In this document: one piece after another, positions 5,064 to 6,658 of the stretch | Layout of the letters: every line of letters begins with the position of its first letter | Position numbering within the stretch: position 1 is the stretch's first letter | Source: Phycisphaerales bacterium UBA1926 | GTDB lineage: Bacteria > Planctomycetota > Phycisphaerae > Phycisphaerales > UBA1924 | Direction: 5' to 3' | Length of the DNA: 6,658 nt | Assembly (NCBI GenBank): GCA_002337215.1 | Contig: DDFO01000058.1 | Coordinates: forward strand, 46,962 to 53,619 | The notes under the pieces: generated by a model | Told to the model about the DNA's origin: nothing | Seen by the model: only the letters and a program-made list of their open reading frames with translations | Databases searched by the model: none | Position numbers and translations under genes: made by a program

Positions 5064-6611
5064 CTAGGGGCAGCCGCCGGTGAACGCGGTAACGAATGCG
5101 CTGAGATCGGCGAGGTCGAACACCCCGCTCGGGTCGGCGATATCCGCCAGCGGGTCCTGGCTCATGAAGGCGGTGACAAACGCGCCGATATCGGCAAGAT
5201 CGAGCACGTCAAACGGCGCGGCGATGTCCGCCGCGTTGCAGCCCGAGGGCCCCTCGCAGGCGTCGAACTCGCCGTTATTGTTCGCGTCCTCGCAGATTGT
5301 GCCGACGCCGCCCCATTCGCCGCCCACGTCGCCGCAATCGCCCTCGGTCAGTTCAAGGCAGAAACCGTTCTGGAAGCAGCACGAGCCGGTCGGTTCGGGG
5401 CAGCTCACATCGCCGCAGTTGGTCCCGTCGCCCTGGAAGACACCGTTCATGGCGGCGCAGTCCTCTGGGCTGAGCCCATCGGCGCAGGACCCGTCGGGAA
5501 GACAGCACGCACCCTCGGGGAAGCAGACGGTTGTCTCGCAGGTCGTGCCGATGCCGCCCGGGACGCCCCCGGCGTTCATGCAGTCCTCGGGATCGAGGTT
5601 GAGGCACCCGCCGGAGGTCTCAAAGCAGCAGGCCTGCGGGGGGATCTCGCAGACGACATTCTCGCAGACGGTGCCGTCGCCCTGAAACGCACCGCCGTTC
5701 GCGATGCAGTTCTCCTGGGCGTCAAGCACGCAGGATCCGTCGGGCAGGCAGCACGCGCCGACGCCGGGTGTGCACGAGAGGCTCGTCCATGTCGATGAGA
5801 GCGCCCAGTCGCCCGAGGGCGTGCAGAGGCCGAGCTGGCTGAACCGCGACCATCCGGGGTTGCAGCCGAAGGGTCCGCAGTTTACGGCGAAGAGCCAGTT
5901 GTTGGTTGCGTTGTTGAGCCCGTTGGTGTCGGTCGCAGGGAACGCGTTGGACGCCGACGGGGGCGCGGTGAAGCAGGGGTTCTGCGTCTGGTTGTTATGG
6001 TCGTCGATGCGGAACCCGATCGAGAACGTCGCGGTCCCGTTGTTCTGGACGATGATCTGCTCGGGATCGCCCGGATCGACCGAGACCTCGAGCAGCGTCG
6101 CGTTGTTGCCCGGGGGCATGATGAGATTCGGGAGGATCACGTCGTCGCTTGAGAACTGGGCGACGATCGACCCGCTCTGCGGCGTACCTTCCCACACGAA
6201 CACGGTGTACCGCGTCGTCGTCGTGACGTTCGTGTTCGACGTGACAAACAGGCCCTGGACGGTATCGATCCGGATCGGGAAGTCCGACGCGTTGACGGTG
6301 TATGAGGCCGCCATGATCTCCTGCTCGGCGAACCCCGCCTGGGCGGTCCACTGGGTGTCGTCAAACGCGTTGGAGAGATAGCTGCTGGTCTGCTGGCAAC
6401 CGCGGAGCTGCTGGCCTTCCGAAGAGGGGACATCCTCGCCCCAGAGGTTCCGGGCGAGGGTCGGCGTCCGGCTCGGCCGCAGGGTGACTTCTTGGAGCCG
6501 AGTCGGCGCGGCGTCGGACGATCCGGTCGCAACGGTATTTGTCTCCGCCGCCGAGACTTGGCCGCTCGCAATCAGGAGCGCAGCGGACGCGATGGTCTTG
6601 ATGATTCGCAT
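5064..6611 (-). CDS. Secreted Cys-rich repeat protein with C-terminal GC-type dockerin-like domain
   Basis: A 515-residue exported protein. The signal peptide is residues 1 to about 21-22 (MRIIK, hydrophobic core, VSAA before ETN). Residues about 70-270 form a Thr/Asn-rich, beta-strand-like domain (for example TTRYTVFVWEGTP at 132-144) that I do not recognise. Residues 286-440 hold four Cys-rich repeats of about 41 residues, starting ACCLPDGSC, ACCFETSGGC, ACCLPDGSC and SCCFQNGFC. An EF-hand-like DANNNGEFD loop is at 442-450. The C-terminus, 457-515, is two related repeats (VLDLADIGAFVTAF and VFDLADLSAFVTAF) ending GCP. It matches, from memory, the GC-type dockerin architecture of Phycisphaerales surface proteins. 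Dockerins bind Ca2+ and partner cohesins; the partner here is unknown. The ATG at 6611 has GAGGG 5 nt upstream. A terminator follows the gene. Confidence 0.88.
   Translation of the reverse strand: MRIIKTIASAALLIASGQVSAAETNTVATGSSDAAPTRLQEVTLRPSRTPTLARNLWGEDVPSSEGQQLRGCQQTSSYLSNAFDDTQWTAQAGFAEQEIMAASYTVNASDFPIRIDTVQGLFVTSNTNVTTTTRYTVFVWEGTPQSGSIVAQFSSDDVILPNLIMPPGNNATLLEVSVDPGDPEQIIVQNNGTATFSIGFRIDDHNNQTQNPCFTAPPSASNAFPATDTNGLNNATNNWLFAVNCGPFGCNPGWSRFSQLGLCTPSGDWALSSTWTSLSCTPGVGACCLPDGSCVLDAQENCIANGGAFQGDGTVCENVVCEIPPQACCFETSGGCLNLDPEDCMNAGGVPGGIGTTCETTVCFPEGACCLPDGSCADGLSPEDCAAMNGVFQGDGTNCGDVSCPEPTGSCCFQNGFCLELTEGDCGDVGGEWGGVGTICEDANNNGEFDACEGPSGCNAADIAAPFDVLDLADIGAFVTAFMSQDPLADIADPSGVFDLADLSAFVTAFTGGCP
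5292..5756 (-). repeat. Four tandem about-41-codon Cys-rich repeats within the dockerin protein
   Basis: Repeat starts fall at residues 286, 327, 368 and 410. Each begins with Gly/Ala/Ser-CC, has another Cys six or seven residues after the CC pair, a Cys in an (E)DC or ENC motif, a Gly-rich turn (for example FQGDGT) and two closing Cys about five residues apart. Copies 1 and 3 are the most alike, with ACCLPDGSC and FQGDGT in both; copies 2 and 4 are more diverged. At the DNA level copies 1 and 3 differ at synonymous sites, so the duplication is not recent. The regular Cys count suggests disulfide-bonded modules outside the cytoplasm. Confidence 0.85.
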
Positions 6612-6633
6612 GGATTCCCTCTCTGAACTTCTC

Positions 6634-6656
6634 GGCTTGGGCGTTTCGCCCGAGCC
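6634..6656 (-). promoter_or_regulatory. Hairpin in the short leader of the dockerin-protein gene
   Basis: GGCT and AGCC flank GGGCG-TTT-CGCCC, with one mismatched position between the blocks, giving nine Watson-Crick pairs around a 3-nt loop. It ends about 12 nt before the ribosome-binding site at 6617-6621 on the minus strand. There is no U tract. It may be a leader structure of this gene or the 3' hairpin of an upstream gene outside the window. Confidence 0.4.
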
Positions 6657-6658
6657 AC

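Noticed and set aside
5292..5756. CRISPR-like or satellite DNA array
   Set aside because: The period of about 123 bp is in frame with a coding sequence and is conserved at the protein level, not the DNA level, so it is a protein repeat.
4917..5798. A plus-strand open frame of 293 codons opposite the dockerin protein
   Set aside because: The minus-strand protein over the same bases has a signal peptide, ordered Cys repeats and a dockerin-like end. The plus frame is an Ala/Gly/Arg-rich shadow.

Overview
The window is GC-rich and comes from a bacterium. The best guess is a planctomycete of the Phycisphaerae/Phycisphaerales type. The main support is the large secreted protein at the right end. 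It carries tandem Cys-rich repeats of the form ACCLPDGSC and a C-terminal pair of dockerin-like repeats ending in GCP, an architecture I associate with that group. A secreted double DUF1080 protein, a family very common in planctomycetes, agrees with this. The taxonomic call is inference, since there is no rRNA gene here.

Left part (1-3632, all minus strand): a catabolic block transcribed right to left. It holds homogentisate 1,2-dioxygenase (hmgA), then 69 nt later a signal-peptide-bearing protein with two DUF1080 / 3-keto-disaccharide hydrolase domains. After a 312-nt gap comes the N-terminal half of an aldehyde dehydrogenase most like succinate-semialdehyde dehydrogenase (gabD-like), which runs off the left edge. 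HmgA opens the aromatic ring of homogentisate in tyrosine/phenylalanine breakdown. The aldehyde dehydrogenase would feed a semialdehyde into central metabolism, and the DUF1080 protein would act on glycosides outside the cytoplasm. Whether they form one functional unit is not shown by the sequence. The 312-nt gap upstream of gabD holds two strong predicted hairpins, one with 24 paired positions, and a weak promoter candidate.

Middle (3633-4983): a divergent intergenic region with two small inverted repeats separates hmgA from a plus-strand gene for a small secreted protein of unknown function. That gene converges on a minus-strand SIS-domain sugar-phosphate isomerase (gmhA-like, sedoheptulose 7-phosphate isomerase). 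The two genes share one CTAG tetranucleotide that supplies both stop codons.

Right part (4985-6658): a 515-residue secreted, Cys-rich, dockerin-ended protein on the minus strand. It is followed by a small hairpin and a clear intrinsic terminator that lies directly against the start of gmhA. Its own short leader holds a 9-bp hairpin. No tRNA, rRNA, CRISPR array, insertion sequence or phage gene was seen.
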